A stretch of DNA of 64,000 bases from Pseudoalteromonas aliena SW19 (GCF_014905615.1 NZ_AQGU01000020.1:22935-86934), one strand, 5' to 3'. Positions 26,523-39,652 are shown, numbered from the stretch's first letter. Notes: a model not told the origin generated them from the sequence alone. Made by a program: numbers and translations.

Positions 26523-27308
26523 GTGGCAAAAGTCATCGCATTAGCAAATCAAAAAGGTGGAGTGGGTAAAACTACAACCGCTGTTAATCTCGCTGCGTCC
26601 ATGGCTGCAACGAAACGTAAAGTGCTGTTAATTGATCTCGATCCGCAAGGTAATGCGACTATGGGTAGTGGCGTGGATAAGTATGGCGATGTGCCAACTA
26701 TTTACGATTTGCTAATTGAAGATAAACCTATAGAAGACGTAATCATCAAAGAAACGTCGGGCGAATATCATATGATTGCTGCAAATGGTGACGTAACCGC
26801 TGCAGAAGTTAAGCTTATGGAATTATTTGCTCGTGAAGTGCGTTTGCGTAACGCGCTTGAAAAAATTCAGGATCAGTACGAATTTATTTTTATCGACTGT
26901 CCCCCTTCTCTAAATATGCTAACGGTTAACGCCATGGCAGCAGCCGATTCTATTTTAGTACCGATGCAGTGTGAGTATTATGCGCTCGAAGGACTAACAG
27001 CATTAATGGATACGATTACGCAACTTGCTAAGTTAGTGAATCCTAGCTTACAAATTGAAGGCATACTTCGTACTATGTATGATCCACGCAATCGTTTAGC
27101 AAATGATGTATCAGAACAATTAAAACAACATTTTGGCGATAAAGTATATCGCACGGTGATCCCACGTAATGTTCGCTTAGCGGAAGCCCCAAGTTTTGGT
27201 ACTCCTGCTATGTATTATGACCGGGCATCAAGTGGCGCTAAAGCCTATTTAGCACTTGCTGGTGAAATGCTGCGCAGAAAAGAAAAAACAGCGTCAGTTG
27301 TCGCCTAA
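26523..27308 (+). CDS. parA: Chromosome partitioning ATPase ParA (Soj)
   Basis: 261 aa from GTG 26523. The deviant Walker A ANQKGGVGKTTTAVNLAASM, Walker A' LLIDLDPQGNAT and Walker B FIFIDCPPSLN mark a Soj-type ParA. It has no N-terminal DNA-binding extension, as expected for the chromosomal form. It drives origin segregation with ParB. It starts 14 bp after rsmG and is followed by parB after 20 bp. Confidence 0.96.
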   Translation: MAKVIALANQKGGVGKTTTAVNLAASMAATKRKVLLIDLDPQGNATMGSGVDKYGDVPTIYDLLIEDKPIEDVIIKETSGEYHMIAANGDVTAAEVKLMELFAREVRLRNALEKIQDQYEFIFIDCPPSLNMLTVNAMAAADSILVPMQCEYYALEGLTALMDTITQLAKLVNPSLQIEGILRTMYDPRNRLANDVSEQLKQHFGDKVYRTVIPRNVRLAEAPSFGTPAMYYDRASSGAKAYLALAGEMLRRKEKTASVVA

Positions 27309-27328
27309 CTTTGAGGTAAAAAAATAAC

Positions 27329-28255
27329 ATGTCTGCTAAAAAACGAGGTTTAGGCCGAGGACTCGACGCACTTTTAAGTTCGTCAAAGCCTGCACCAATC
27401 GAAAGCAAGGAACAAGACACATCAAATGTGACCGAAGCTGTGCAAAATGCAGCTGGACCTAATAACAGTGAATTACAAAAACTCCCTATTGAGTTTTTAC
27501 ACTCAGGTAAATATCAACCTCGTAAAGACATGTCTGAAGAAGCGTTAGAAGAGCTTGCTAGTTCTATTCGCTCACAAGGGATAATTCAACCAATAGTTGT
27601 ACGCCCTGTTGCCCACAATAGTTTTGAAATCATAGCGGGTGAGCGTCGTTGGCGCGCAGCGCAAATAGCAAAGCTTGAAACGGTACCTTGTATTATTAAA
27701 GATGTACCAGATGAAGCAGCCGTTGCTATTGCACTGATAGAAAATATTCAGCGTGAAGACTTAAATGCAATGGAAGAAGCAGTTGCGTTAAATCGCCTAC
27801 TTAATGAATTTGAATTAACACATCAGCAAGTAGCTGATGCCGTTGGTAAATCACGCACCACAGTCACTAATTTATTACGCTTAAATAATTTAAACGGTGA
27901 TGTGAAAATTTTGTTAGAGCATGGTGATATCGAAATGGGTCATGCGCGTTGCTTATTAGCCCTTGAAGGTGAAGCACAATCCGATGCTGCTCGTTTAGCT
28001 GTAGCTAAAGCGCTCACTGTTCGTGAAACAGAAAAGCTAGTACGCTCAATTTTAGAGCCGATACCAGCCAAAGAAGTCATTGAAAAAGATCCAGATGTTA
28101 AGCAGTTAGAGCAACAACTCGCTGAAAACCTTGGTGCCAAAGTAGAAATTAACTACAACAAAAAAGGCAAAGGTAAACTGGTTATTTCATATACAAATTT
28201 AGATGAGTTAGACGGCATTTTAAACCGTATCAATCACGACAATACCCACCATTAA
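27329..28255 (+). CDS. parB: Chromosome partitioning protein ParB (Spo0J)
   Basis: 308 aa. It starts MSAKKRGLGRGLDALLSSSK, the usual chromosomal ParB N-terminus. The CTPase/ParB box IIAGERRWRAAQIAKL, the HTH (HQQVADAVGKSRTTVTNLLR) and a C-terminal dimerisation region are in order. It binds parS sites and loads SMC. I did not find a clear parS 16-mer in the immediate flanks by eye. Confidence 0.96.
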   Translation: MSAKKRGLGRGLDALLSSSKPAPIESKEQDTSNVTEAVQNAAGPNNSELQKLPIEFLHSGKYQPRKDMSEEALEELASSIRSQGIIQPIVVRPVAHNSFEIIAGERRWRAAQIAKLETVPCIIKDVPDEAAVAIALIENIQREDLNAMEEAVALNRLLNEFELTHQQVADAVGKSRTTVTNLLRLNNLNGDVKILLEHGDIEMGHARCLLALEGEAQSDAARLAVAKALTVRETEKLVRSILEPIPAKEVIEKDPDVKQLEQQLAENLGAKVEINYNKKGKGKLVISYTNLDELDGILNRINHDNTHH

Positions 28256-28317
28256 TTTATTACATGTCTGAAAAGAGACATTTGTAGCCATTTTGTGTTA
28301 CAAACCGTCTACTCAAG

Positions 28318-28345
28318 TTGCAAAACTGGCAGGATTAAGTATAAT
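28318..28345 (+). promoter_or_regulatory. Probable atp operon promoter
   Basis: TTGCAA (28318-28323) and TATAAT (28340-28345) with a 16-bp spacer, 53 bp before the atpI start. Close to the sigma-70 consensus. Confidence 0.7.
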
Positions 28346-28397
28346 TTCGCCAGTTTTAACACCCTAACAATTAGAACGCCATAAAGGTTAACTAACA

Positions 28398-28778
28398 GTG
28401 ACTAATAAGTTAGCAAGTCCATATCGACTTGCCGCATTAAAGTTAATTTGTCTTCAGGGAGTTGTAGCATTAATTGCTGCTGTAATTATTTTTTTTAGTT
28501 CGGGAGTCAATGCCGCACTTTCATCACTCGCTGGTGGCGCTGTAGCAGTACTTCCACATTTTGTATTTGCGCTCTATGCATTCAGATATATGGGAGCAAG
28601 TAGAGCAGATCAAGCGTATGCTTCGTTAAAACGCGGCAACGGATTAAAATTTATGCTAACAATCGTATTGTTTGCGCTAGTACTAAAGCATTTTCCGGTG
28701 ATTTTATTACCTTTTTTTAGTAGTTATGTACTGGCGTTATTTACTGGATTGTTTGCACCCGTTTTTTTTAAACATTAA
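28398..28778 (+). CDS. atpI: ATP synthase subunit I
   Basis: 126 aa from GTG 28398. A small hydrophobic protein with about four membrane segments and the polar pattern SLAGGAVAVLPHFVFALYAF, typical of AtpI. It is the first gene of the operon and is thought to help c-ring assembly or ion uptake; it is not part of the final enzyme. atpB starts 15 bp downstream. Confidence 0.9.
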   Translation: MTNKLASPYRLAALKLICLQGVVALIAAVIIFFSSGVNAALSSLAGGAVAVLPHFVFALYAFRYMGASRADQAYASLKRGNGLKFMLTIVLFALVLKHFPVILLPFFSSYVLALFTGLFAPVFFKH

Positions 28779-29946
<1,168 letters not shown>

Positions 29947-29987
29947 TTTTATTTTTTGAACAGCTTACTATTTAAGGAGGAGCGGTT

Positions 29988-30458
29988 GTGAATTTAAACG
30001 CCACTCTTATCGGTGAATTGATTGCGTTTACGGTGTTCGTATTATTTTGTATGAAATACGTATGGCCACCACTAAACGGTGCAATTGAAGCTCGCCAGAA
30101 AAAAATCGAAGATGGTTTAGCTGCCTCTGATAGAGCCGAAAAAGACTTAGAACTTGCGCAAAAGAAAGCTGCTGAACAGCTTAAAGATGCAAAAGCTCAA
30201 GCGGCTGATATCATTGATCAAGCTAAAAAGCGTGCAGTGCTAATTGTTGACGAAGAAACAGTTCGTGGACAGCAAGAGCGTGAAAATATCATTGCTCAAG
30301 GGCACTCTGAAGTTGAGTCTGAGCGTAATCGTGTAACAGAAGAGCTACGTAAGCAAGTAGCAACTCTTGCAGTGATTGGCGCAGAACGTATTTTAGAGCG
30401 TGAAATTAATCAAGCCGCACATAGTGACATCGTTGAAAAACTTGTCGCTGAGCTGTAA
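29988..30458 (+). CDS. atpF: ATP synthase Fo subunit b
   Basis: 156 aa (156 in E. coli) from GTG 29988, preceded by a strong AAGGAGGAG. One N-terminal membrane helix ([20 protein letters not shown]) is followed by a long charged coiled coil that forms the peripheral stalk. Confidence 0.97.
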   Translation: MNLNATLIGELIAFTVFVLFCMKYVWPPLNGAIEARQKKIEDGLAASDRAEKDLELAQKKAAEQLKDAKAQAADIIDQAKKRAVLIVDEETVRGQQERENIIAQGHSEVESERNRVTEELRKQVATLAVIGAERILEREINQAAHSDIVEKLVAEL

Positions 30459-30474
30459 TTAGGAGGGTATGAGC

Positions 30475-31008
30475 ATGTCTGAATTGACTACTATCGCTCG
30501 CCCATACGCTAAAGCGGCTTTTGAACTTGCCGTTGAAAAAGGCACTATAGAAAGTTGGAATGACATGTTGTTCTTTGCTGGCCACGTTGCCGGTGATGAA
30601 CAAGCATCAGCCATTCTATCTGGATTGCCTACTGCTCATGCACAAGCTGAATTATTTATCAGCATTTGTGCAGAGCAGCTCAACGAACAAGGTCAAAACC
30701 TAGTTAAGGTGATGGCTGAAAATGGACGTTTGATAGCACTACCTGCAGTTGCACAGTTATTTGCTGAATTTAAAGCAGAATACGACAAAGAAATCGAAGT
30801 AGACGTGATTTCGGCAACACCTCTTGCTGCAACGCAGCAGGAGTCATTGGTAGCGGCACTTGAAAAACGTTTCGCACGCAAAGTTAAGCTGAATTGTAGT
30901 GAAGACGCTACAGTTGTTGGCGGCCTTATTATTAAGGCGGGTGACACTGTAATCGACGGCTCTTTACGCGGTAAATTAAATCGCTTAGCCACAACACTAC
31001 AATCGTAA
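30475..31008 (+). CDS. atpH: ATP synthase F1 subunit delta
   Basis: 177 aa, the same as E. coli. It starts [19 protein letters not shown] and ends [19 protein letters not shown], both conserved. AGGAGGG at 30462-30468 sits 6 nt before ATG 30475, but directly against the alternative ATG 30469, so 30475 is preferred. It links F1 to the peripheral stalk. Confidence 0.97.
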   Translation: MSELTTIARPYAKAAFELAVEKGTIESWNDMLFFAGHVAGDEQASAILSGLPTAHAQAELFISICAEQLNEQGQNLVKVMAENGRLIALPAVAQLFAEFKAEYDKEIEVDVISATPLAATQQESLVAALEKRFARKVKLNCSEDATVVGGLIIKAGDTVIDGSLRGKLNRLATTLQS

Positions 31009-31022
31009 TTGGGAAAAAGAGC

Positions 31023-32564
31023 ATGCAACTTAATTCCACTGAAATTTCAGAACTAATCAAACAACGTATTGAGAAGTTCGAAGTTGTAAGTGAAGCTCGT
31101 AACGAAGGTACTATTGTATCTGTTACTGACGGTATCATCCGCATCCACGGTCTAGCTGACTGTATGCAAGGTGAAATGATTGAGCTTCCAGGCAGCCGTT
31201 ATGCTATCGCACTAAACCTTGAGCGCGACTCAATTGGTGCAGTAGTAATGGGTCCTTACGCTGACCTTACTGAAGGCGTAAAAGTATATACAACTGGTCG
31301 TATCTTAGAAGTTCCTGTTGGCCCTGGTCTACTTGGTCGTGTTGTAAACACACTAGGTGCACCAATCGATGGTAAAGGCGCTTTAGATAACGACGGGTTT
31401 GAACCTGTAGAAAAAATTGCACCAGGTGTAATCGAGCGTAAATCTGTAGATGAGCCAGTTCAAACTGGTTATAAATCTATTGATGCGATGATTCCAGTTG
31501 GTCGTGGTCAACGTGAACTTATCATTGGGGATCGCCAAACAGGTAAAACTGCACTAGCAATCGATGCAATCATCAATCAAAAAGACACAGGCGTTAAGTG
31601 TGTGTACGTAGCGATTGGTCAAAAAGCATCTACTATTGCTAACGTAGTACGTAAATTAGAAGAGCATGGTGCACTAGCAAATACTATCGTAGTTGTTGCA
31701 TCTGCTTCTGAATCTGCGGCACTTCAGTACTTAGCACCGTTCGCGGGCTGTACTATGGGTGAATACTTCCGTGACCGTGGTGAAAACGCGTTAATCGTAT
31801 ATGATGATTTGTCTAAGCAAGCAGTTGCTTACCGTCAAATTTCATTACTACTTAAGCGTCCACCAGGCCGTGAAGCATACCCAGGTGACGTATTCTACCT
31901 TCACTCTCGTCTTTTAGAGCGTGCATCGCGTGTAAACGCTGAGTACGTTGAAAAGTTCACCAATGGTGAAGTGAAAGGTAAAACAGGTTCATTGACGGCA
32001 TTGCCAATCATTGAAACTCAAGGCGGCGACGTTTCTGCGTTCGTACCGACTAACGTTATCTCTATCACCGATGGTCAGATTTTCTTAGAAACTGACTTAT
32101 TCAACTCAGGTATCCGTCCGGCAGTAAATGCTGGTATCTCGGTATCGCGTGTTGGTGGTGCTGCGCAAACTAAAATCGTTAAGAAACTAGGTGGCGGTAT
32201 TCGTCTAGCCCTAGCTCAGTACCGTGAATTAGCTGCGTTCTCGCAGTTCGCGTCTGACCTTGATGATGCAACTCGTGCTCAACTTGAGCATGGTGAGCGT
32301 GTAACAGAGCTAATGAAGCAGAAGCAGTACGCGCCAATGTCTGTTGCTGAAATGTCTTTGTCGCTATTTGCTGCTGAAAAAGGCTTCCTTCAAGATATCG
32401 AAATCGCGAAAATCGGTGACTTTGAAGAGGCTTTACTTTCTTATGCAACTAGCACATACGCAGAGCTTGTGGCTCAAATCAATGAAACAGGTAACTTAAA
32501 TGCCGAGATCGAAGCGCAGCTTAAAGAACTTCTAGAGAAGTTCAAGTCTACGCAAACTTGGTAA
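31023..32564 (+). CDS. atpA: ATP synthase F1 subunit alpha
   Basis: 513 aa, same as E. coli. The nucleotide-binding P-loop is [15 protein letters not shown], the N-terminal crown domain is complete, and the conserved [17 protein letters not shown] is present. It carries the non-catalytic nucleotide sites of F1. Confidence 0.98.
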   Translation: MQLNSTEISELIKQRIEKFEVVSEARNEGTIVSVTDGIIRIHGLADCMQGEMIELPGSRYAIALNLERDSIGAVVMGPYADLTEGVKVYTTGRILEVPVGPGLLGRVVNTLGAPIDGKGALDNDGFEPVEKIAPGVIERKSVDEPVQTGYKSIDAMIPVGRGQRELIIGDRQTGKTALAIDAIINQKDTGVKCVYVAIGQKASTIANVVRKLEEHGALANTIVVVASASESAALQYLAPFAGCTMGEYFRDRGENALIVYDDLSKQAVAYRQISLLLKRPPGREAYPGDVFYLHSRLLERASRVNAEYVEKFTNGEVKGKTGSLTALPIIETQGGDVSAFVPTNVISITDGQIFLETDLFNSGIRPAVNAGISVSRVGGAAQTKIVKKLGGGIRLALAQYRELAAFSQFASDLDDATRAQLEHGERVTELMKQKQYAPMSVAEMSLSLFAAEKGFLQDIEIAKIGDFEEALLSYATSTYAELVAQINETGNLNAEIEAQLKELLEKFKSTQTW

Positions 32565-32624
32565 TTTAGTTATTAATGGTGCGCTTTAGTTTTCTAAAGC
32601 ACACCTTGATTCGGAGAGAGAGTC

Positions 32625-33485
32625 ATGGCCAGCGGAAAAGAGATTAAAAGCAAGATCGGGAGTATTAAAAATACTCAAAAGATCACTAGCGCAATGGAAA
32701 TGGTTGCTGCGTCTAAAATGAAAAGGGCGCAAGAACGCGTTGCTTCAAGCCGTCCATACGCTGACAAATTACGTGAAGTAATTGGTCGTGTTGCTCAAGC
32801 AAATCTTGATTTTACTCACCCGTTCTTGAAAGAACGTGAAGTAAAACGAGTTGGTTATATTGTTATCTCTACAGACCGTGGTCTGTGTGGCGGCTTAAAC
32901 TCAAACGAGTTTAAGAAAGTTGCACTTGATGTTAAAGCGTGGAAAGAAAAAGGTGTTAATGCTGAATTTGCTACTTTAGGTAGTAAAGCAGCTGGCTTCT
33001 TTCAACGTTTTGGTGGTCAACTACTCGCTAAAAAAGCGGGCCTAGGAGATAAACCTTCAGTACAAGACGTAATTGGTCCTGTAAAAGTTATGCTTGATGC
33101 ATTTTCTGAAGGCAAAATAGACCGTTTATTCTTGGTATATAACAAGTTCGTTAATACCATGAAGCAAGAGCCAATTATAGATCAGTTACTCCCTTTGCCA
33201 AAAGCTGAAGAAGAAGTATCTGCCCACACATGGGATTACTTATATGAGCCAAACCCAGAGGCTATTTTAGAGTCTTTGTTAGTACGCTTTATTGAGTCTC
33301 AAGCATACCAAGGTGTGGTAGAAAATGCTGCCTCTGAACAGGCTGCTCGTATGGTTGCAATGAAAGCTGCAACTGATAACGCAGGTGACCTTATGGATGA
33401 GCTACAGCTTGTTTATAACAAGGCTCGCCAAGCAGCAATCACACAAGAAATTAGTGAGATTTGTTCTGGCTCAGCAGCAGTTTAA
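32625..33485 (+). CDS. atpG: ATP synthase F1 subunit gamma
   Basis: 286 aa (E. coli 287). The N-terminal [20 protein letters not shown] followed by [10 protein letters not shown], and the C-terminal [19 protein letters not shown], are the diagnostic central-shaft helices. It has good ribosome-binding sequence GGAGAGAG upstream. Confidence 0.98.
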   Translation: MASGKEIKSKIGSIKNTQKITSAMEMVAASKMKRAQERVASSRPYADKLREVIGRVAQANLDFTHPFLKEREVKRVGYIVISTDRGLCGGLNSNEFKKVALDVKAWKEKGVNAEFATLGSKAAGFFQRFGGQLLAKKAGLGDKPSVQDVIGPVKVMLDAFSEGKIDRLFLVYNKFVNTMKQEPIIDQLLPLPKAEEEVSAHTWDYLYEPNPEAILESLLVRFIESQAYQGVVENAASEQAARMVAMKAATDNAGDLMDELQLVYNKARQAAITQEISEICSGSAAV

Positions 33486-33497
33486 TGCTTCGGGTAA

Positions 33498-34904
<1,407 letters not shown>

Positions 34905-34917
34905 ATAGGAGGGTAGT

Positions 34918-35340
34918 ATGACAGCTATGACTGTACATCTTGACGTAGTAAGCGCTGAGCAGAGTTTATTTTCTGGTCTTGTTGAATCGATTCAAGTATC
35001 TGGTAGTGAAGGCGAGCTAGGTGTAAACCTAGGCCACGCTCCATTACTAACTGCCCTTAAACCTGGTATGGTACGTTTAGTTAAGCAATTTGGTCACGAA
35101 GACGTGATGTATGTTGCTGGCGGTACGTTAGAGGTTCAACCTAATCGCATTACGATTCTTGCAGATACTGCAGTTCGTGGTGAAGATTTAGATGAAGACT
35201 CTGCGCAAAAAGCTAAACGTGAAGCTGAAGAGCAAATGACAAAAACGTCTGCAACAGAGTTGGATTATCAACATGCAGCCGTACAGCTTGCAGAAGCAAT
35301 TGCGCAGTTACGCGTAATTCAGCAGTTACGTCACAAGTAA
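34918..35340 (+). CDS. atpC: ATP synthase F1 subunit epsilon
   Basis: 140 aa (E. coli 139). [20 protein letters not shown] and [20 protein letters not shown] form the N-terminal beta sandwich; a two-helix C-terminal domain follows. AGGAGGG lies just before ATG 34918. It is the last gene of the atp operon; a terminator follows and then the foreign island starts. Confidence 0.97.
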   Translation: MTAMTVHLDVVSAEQSLFSGLVESIQVSGSEGELGVNLGHAPLLTALKPGMVRLVKQFGHEDVMYVAGGTLEVQPNRITILADTAVRGEDLDEDSAQKAKREAEEQMTKTSATELDYQHAAVQLAEAIAQLRVIQQLRHK

Positions 35341-35355
35341 GCCTATCCGGTTTGT

Positions 35356-35385
35356 TAAAAGCCCACTTTATGTGGGCTTTTTTGT
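35356..35385 (+). terminator. Terminator of the atp operon
   Basis: AAAAGCCCAC TTTAT GTGGGCTTTTTTG, 16 bp after the atpC stop. Confidence 0.92.
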
Positions 35386-35495
35386 GCCTGTAATTAATGA
35401 CAGTGATGATCTTAACTGTTAACCTATCGTTCATAATGTGTCTGTTTATTGGTAATTTTGACTGACATGAAATGGAATGGTTAAGATAAGTTGTA

Positions 35496-37658
35496 ATGAA
35501 AGAAGCTAATTTTCCTAGAACTGTAAAAGAAATTAAATTTGGAGCTTGGAGCTTAAACCCTAAGTTGCAAATGATTTATGATGGCGAAGTAGAAAGAGAG
35601 CTTGAGCCGCTTCTTTTTAAAATACTTTCTTATTTGATTATTAATAAAGAAGAGATAATTACCCGCCAAGATTTAATTGATGATGTTTGGTGTCAGCATT
35701 ATGTTGATGATAATGCAATCAATCGAGCTATGTCCGAACTTAGGAAAGTCTTAAAATCCGAAATACAACGCGGATTAGTGGTAAAAACGCATTATAGAAA
35801 GGGTTATAGCTTTTTCTTAGAGCCTGAAGTAATTTATTATGAGGAAAATACCTCGCTTTCAAACGCGTCTTTTGCTCATGCACAAAAAGGCTCTCTTGCG
35901 TCACAAGAATCTTATGATATTAAACCTAAGTTATTCAGTATATCTATACTAGTTGTGATATCTCTTGCAGCTATAATCTTTTATTCATACATAAACTTTT
36001 ATAAAAATCATAATATAAAAAGTATAGATGATACTTACAAAGCTGATATTGAAAATATTAATGTTGTAAATAAAGAATACAAAGAAGAAACGCTTTCATG
36101 GATGCAAGGTAAATATACCGAAATAATGGTATCTCCAATTAGTAATTTAGCCGCATTTTCTTTTATTAAAAAAGAGGGAAACTTTTCTTCATTGATGGTA
36201 AAAAACTTAACCACTGGCCAAGAAAATCAAATTAGTGAATTAAATGCCAATGTGTATCCTGTTGGATGGTCATCTTCAAACAATGAAATTATTTATAGGA
36301 TTCAGAATAATTCAAAATGCGAAGTGTGGAGTAATGACAGCAGCTCAACAAAAAGTAGTAAGTTTATCTCCGATTGTCAGTATCAAAGCTTTTTTGGAAC
36401 TACTGTTGATGATAAGACTTTTGTTTATTCAAAATATGGCTATAGGGGAAAGGAGCAATTATCCGTTATTGTAAATAGAAACTTAATTACAGGGGCTGAG
36501 TTTCAGATTAGTTCTCCCAACTTGAGCTCTTTTGGAGATAAATTTTTACACTATATTAAAAGTGATAGAACAGTAATTTTTGAGAGGAACCAGTTAGAAA
36601 GTAGTGAGCTTTTTATTACTGATTTGGAGGGGGGTAATCAGACTAAGTTATACTCCTCAAAAAACAGAATATGGGCAGTCAATTATTTCGAGAAAACAGA
36701 TATTTTAGCTTGGTTTGATAATGTAGAAAATACCTTATATAACTATTCACTATTAAAAAGGAAAATCACTAGAAAAATCTCAATGGATAAAATAAGCGAT
36801 TATTCAAGTGTTTACCCTATCAGTGAAACAAATATTATTGCCGCAACTAACCCGTATGTTTTTGGGGTTTATCGGCTTGATTTAGAAAAATCTGATTTTT
36901 CTGTTATTGAATCAGATAAGTCTAAAGAACGTTTCTCGGTTGGTTTTAGAGATGAAAAAATAGCTTATTTGACTCACTCTGATGGTAGTCAAAAATCAAT
37001 ACTGACTTTTATAGAGAAGACAGGAGAAAAAACAAGTAGTGAGATTAATAATAATTATAAAGCGATTAGACTTGCCAAAGAAAAGCGAGAGATGTTGGTA
37101 TTAAATGATAGTAGATTAGAAATTATTGATGAGGATACATTTTCTGTAATTGATATCATAGAGGCAAAGGGAACTATAGTCTCAGCTGAATATATTAATA
37201 AAGATAATATTGCTTATGTAATACATCAGGGTAATGGAAAGCAGAACCTTAGCTATGTATATAATAGAGAAACCTCTAACAGTTTTTTAATTCCAATACC
37301 GCAAGCTATATGGCTAAATCAGTTGCCAAATGGAAACTTTATAGCTTTATTACCACATAATGAGCTGCATGTTTTTGACTCATCATCAGGAAAAGTTATT
37401 GTTACGATAAAGTTAAATAAGTTATTTTATCGACATTCACTTTCTTTAGACGAAGGTAAGTTAATTCACTCTAACGGTAGAAGTATTTATTTATACAACT
37501 TTGAAAAAGGGTTTACTAATAAACCAGAAAAGATTTATGACTTTGATAGTTCAATTTATGTAGTAGACAGCATTAGTTATAATAGCTCTGAAGGTTTTAT
37601 ACTAATGGATTTAATAAAAAATGAGGATAATAGGTTAGTAATGGTATCAGCAGAATAG
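35496..37658 (+). CDS. CadC/ToxR-like membrane-bound transcriptional regulator
   Basis: 720 aa. Residues about 13-108 form an OmpR-type winged helix (IITRQDLIDDVWCQHYVDDN, then AINRAMSELRKVL and THYRKGYSF), followed by a linker, a single membrane segment (about 146-168, LFSISILVVISLAAIIFYSY) and a long C-terminal, presumably periplasmic, part of repeated beta-strand segments resembling a TolB/WD-like propeller. This is the CadC/ToxR layout. It reads a periplasmic signal and controls genes from the membrane. It is the first gene of the accessory island, co-directional with the peptide locus, so it could control that locus; this is inference. Low GC and codon use differ from atpC. Confidence 0.8.
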   Translation: MKEANFPRTVKEIKFGAWSLNPKLQMIYDGEVERELEPLLFKILSYLIINKEEIITRQDLIDDVWCQHYVDDNAINRAMSELRKVLKSEIQRGLVVKTHYRKGYSFFLEPEVIYYEENTSLSNASFAHAQKGSLASQESYDIKPKLFSISILVVISLAAIIFYSYINFYKNHNIKSIDDTYKADIENINVVNKEYKEETLSWMQGKYTEIMVSPISNLAAFSFIKKEGNFSSLMVKNLTTGQENQISELNANVYPVGWSSSNNEIIYRIQNNSKCEVWSNDSSSTKSSKFISDCQYQSFFGTTVDDKTFVYSKYGYRGKEQLSVIVNRNLITGAEFQISSPNLSSFGDKFLHYIKSDRTVIFERNQLESSELFITDLEGGNQTKLYSSKNRIWAVNYFEKTDILAWFDNVENTLYNYSLLKRKITRKISMDKISDYSSVYPISETNIIAATNPYVFGVYRLDLEKSDFSVIESDKSKERFSVGFRDEKIAYLTHSDGSQKSILTFIEKTGEKTSSEINNNYKAIRLAKEKREMLVLNDSRLEIIDEDTFSVIDIIEAKGTIVSAEYINKDNIAYVIHQGNGKQNLSYVYNRETSNSFLIPIPQAIWLNQLPNGNFIALLPHNELHVFDSSSGKVIVTIKLNKLFYRHSLSLDEGKLIHSNGRSIYLYNFEKGFTNKPEKIYDFDSSIYVVDSISYNSSEGFILMDLIKNEDNRLVMVSAE

Positions 37659-37789
37659 ATATGGAGTTTACTGTACTGAATGTGTATTCGTGTGATCACA
37701 AATAGGTTATGACGGTCTAGTTATCGAGTGGGATTATGACCCTGTAAATAAATAGGCTACAGTTTATGTGGTTTTTTGTAACGCTTGGG

Positions 37790-38395
37790 AGCTTTCTGCT
37801 AGATCTAGTAACTCACATGCTTTTTCTTGCCCCTGATTTCTGCGCGTCTGTAATAAGCTTTATTAATTCATGACGTTCAGCTACGTTTATTAATCGTCCT
37901 CGTTGAAACCCCAGAGAACGTCTGCTTTAGTAAAGCGGCTGTTTCTGCTAACGCTTTGTCTTTACGATTAAGCTCTTTTTGAAGCTGCTTAATTTCTTGT
38001 TTGAGCTGTTTACTGTCTGATTTTACGGGCTTGGTTGAAGGCCCTTTAGCAAAGTCGTGCTTCCATTGTTTAATATGATGCGGGTAAAGCCCCTTGGCAC
38101 GGCAATATTCATTAAGAATAGCTTCATCTAAACTAGCAGATTCAATAATAGCGTTAAGCCTTTCTGCTAAGCTCCAGTCATGAGCGCGTTTTTCTGCTGT
38201 CATGTGATTACCATTATTTTTAGTTTCAAGTTCATGGTTTTTACCAAGCGCGATCCATCGTTGCAAGATTGAATAACCGATACCTAAATTAAGCGCAATA
38301 CCTTCTAAGCGAACATCATCACATTGAGATAATGCTTTTTCAACAGCTTGAACTTTAAATTAGTGTGTAAATCGACGTCTCATTTTATCTGCCTC
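37790..38395 (-). pseudogene. Decayed IS3-type transposase (orfA plus start of orfB)
   Basis: On the minus strand, MRRRFTH-stop-FKVQAVEKALSQCDDV begins at about 38385 and is broken by an in-frame TAA. The open part (38266-37877, 129 aa) continues QRWIALGKNHELETK through a Leu/Lys-rich coiled coil (LKQEIKQLQKELNRKDKAL). In another frame near 37870-37790 the sequence VAERHELIKLITDAQKSGAR resembles the start of the matching orfB. The DDE part is missing. The outside of the relic at about 38406-38432 (CGACAACTATCCTGACACAG) may be its terminal repeat. Confidence 0.65.
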
Positions 38396-38443
38396 TATTA
38401 AAAGTTAGAAGCGACAACTATCCTGACACAGGGGGTAAGTGGT

Positions 38444-38625
38444 AATGGAGCTATTTTCTAGAAGCTTTAAAGCGGAATGAATGCCAAAGGTTGGATATAA
38501 AAATTTTAAGATGCAGAATGTAGAGAATAATTATTACAATAACTTTACACTGCATCATTATAACGCTGTTTTACCGCTAAATGAGCCTGAGGTTAGATAC
38601 CAAGATCTTACAAGCCCTATAACTA
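38444..38625 (+). pseudogene. Relic of the 3' end of an IS3 orfB
   Basis: The stretch is an obvious decayed copy of 50053-50235 in the intact element further right. Shared blocks include TAGAAGCTTTAA, GGAATGAATGCCAAAG (GGAATGGATGCCAAAG), GCATCATTATAA and CTGAGGTTAGATA. There is no open frame. It shows that this IS family visited the island more than once. Confidence 0.7.
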
Positions 38626-38930
38626 AGGGATCTATGTTACATATCGAAGGGAGATAAATGCCCAAAGTATGGCGGTACTTTGGGCTACATATGCGAGAAA
38701 GCAAATGTAATAAGGATATTTAAAATACCTTATTTGGCTGAGTATTCAACATTTATTTTTATTATAAAAAACTTTTTATAATATAATTTATTATTATTAT
38801 TATTTTTCAAAGCGTTAAGTGTAAATGTTATTGTCAAAAATAATGTTTAATAATTATATAAATTGAGTTTAGTAATCTAATATAGTCGTGAGTTTGAGAT
38901 TTATATTAACGAGTATAATTGGATGGAAAT

Positions 38931-39092
38931 ATGAAATTATCATTAAAAAAGAAAAATTTGAAAAAGCTAAATACCTCTTTAGTTCGAACTTTAGATAATA
39001 AGGACTTGAAGAATGTTTTCGGTGGCTATGGGGAGCAAGGTGAAGCTCCTGTTGTTACTCATTCAATCAAACGACCTACTACACGTCCATGA
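38931..39092 (+). CDS. Double-glycine leader RiPP precursor candidate (53 aa)
   Basis: Short gene, 53 aa, too short for most callers. It has the Lys/Leu-rich leader MKLSLKKKNLKKLNTSL, then DNKDLKNVFGG followed by a 22-residue candidate core, YGEQGEAPVVTHSIKRPTTR plus P. The KLxLKKxNLKKL pattern is typical of natural-product precursors with a GG cleavage site. The core has no Cys and a few Ser/Thr. ATG 38931 follows GGATGGAAAT. Its stop overlaps the start of the next gene (ATGA), which suggests coupling. The assignment as a precursor is inference from leader and context. Confidence 0.65.
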   Translation: MKLSLKKKNLKKLNTSLVRTLDNKDLKNVFGGYGEQGEAPVVTHSIKRPTTRP

Positions 39093-39652
39093 CAGTACCT
39101 TTAAATTTGATTCTAACCTTCTCTTTATTGGGGGTTTTAGATATAAATACTCCCGCTGTAGAGGCTAATTTATATTCTAGAGAGTCGGGAAAGATTATTG
39201 GCTTATATGCTAAAGAGAAAGAATATGTCTATGAAGGTGACCTACTGATCCATTATTCACATTACGGACTTAAGCAATCTATAATTTCGAGTGCCAGTGG
39301 TCTGATTGTATACACTAATGGATTAGGGGTAGGTGATTCATTTAGCAAAGGGGATTTACTATTTAAAATCAAAAGCCCGAAAGTTTATGGTGCTTTAAAG
39401 TTATCAAAAAGCTATATAGATAATATCGATGCGCCCGCAGATGAACAAGTTTTATCGAGCGGTACTTTATTATGCTCTGAAAACCTTGATTTTCCTTTAA
39501 AAGTTATTCAGGTGGAAAAAAAGTCTATTTTGATATCAATAGAGCTGGGCATTAATACTAAATTTGAAAATTTTGGCATAAAGTCGCAGCAATTCTATAA
39601 CTGTGATAGGAAAATGGCTTGGAAGAATGAAACAAAAGATTCAATTGAATAA
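39089..39652 (+). CDS. Small protein with lipoyl/biotinyl-like (HlyD-type) segments
   Basis: 187 aa, starting in an ATGA overlap with the upstream precursor gene. The N-terminus VPLNLILTFSLLGVLDINTP is a membrane anchor or signal. Then SGKIIGLYAKEKEYVYEGDL and SGLIVYTNGLGVGDSFSKGD, LLFKIKSP are two half-hammerhead motifs like those of HlyD/periplasmic adaptor proteins. It lacks the coiled-coil and long beta-barrel of a complete adaptor. It may be a mini-adaptor for the peptide encoded just before it. Function inferred only from pattern and coupling. Confidence 0.55.
   Translation: MTVPLNLILTFSLLGVLDINTPAVEANLYSRESGKIIGLYAKEKEYVYEGDLLIHYSHYGLKQSIISSASGLIVYTNGLGVGDSFSKGDLLFKIKSPKVYGALKLSKSYIDNIDAPADEQVLSSGTLLCSENLDFPLKVIQVEKKSILISIELGINTKFENFGIKSQQFYNCDRKMAWKNETKDSIE

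Noticed and set aside
26523..28255. Plasmid-type parAB indicating an integrated plasmid
   Set aside because: The order mnmG-rsmG-parA-parB and the short ParA without a DNA-binding extension are those of chromosomal origins.
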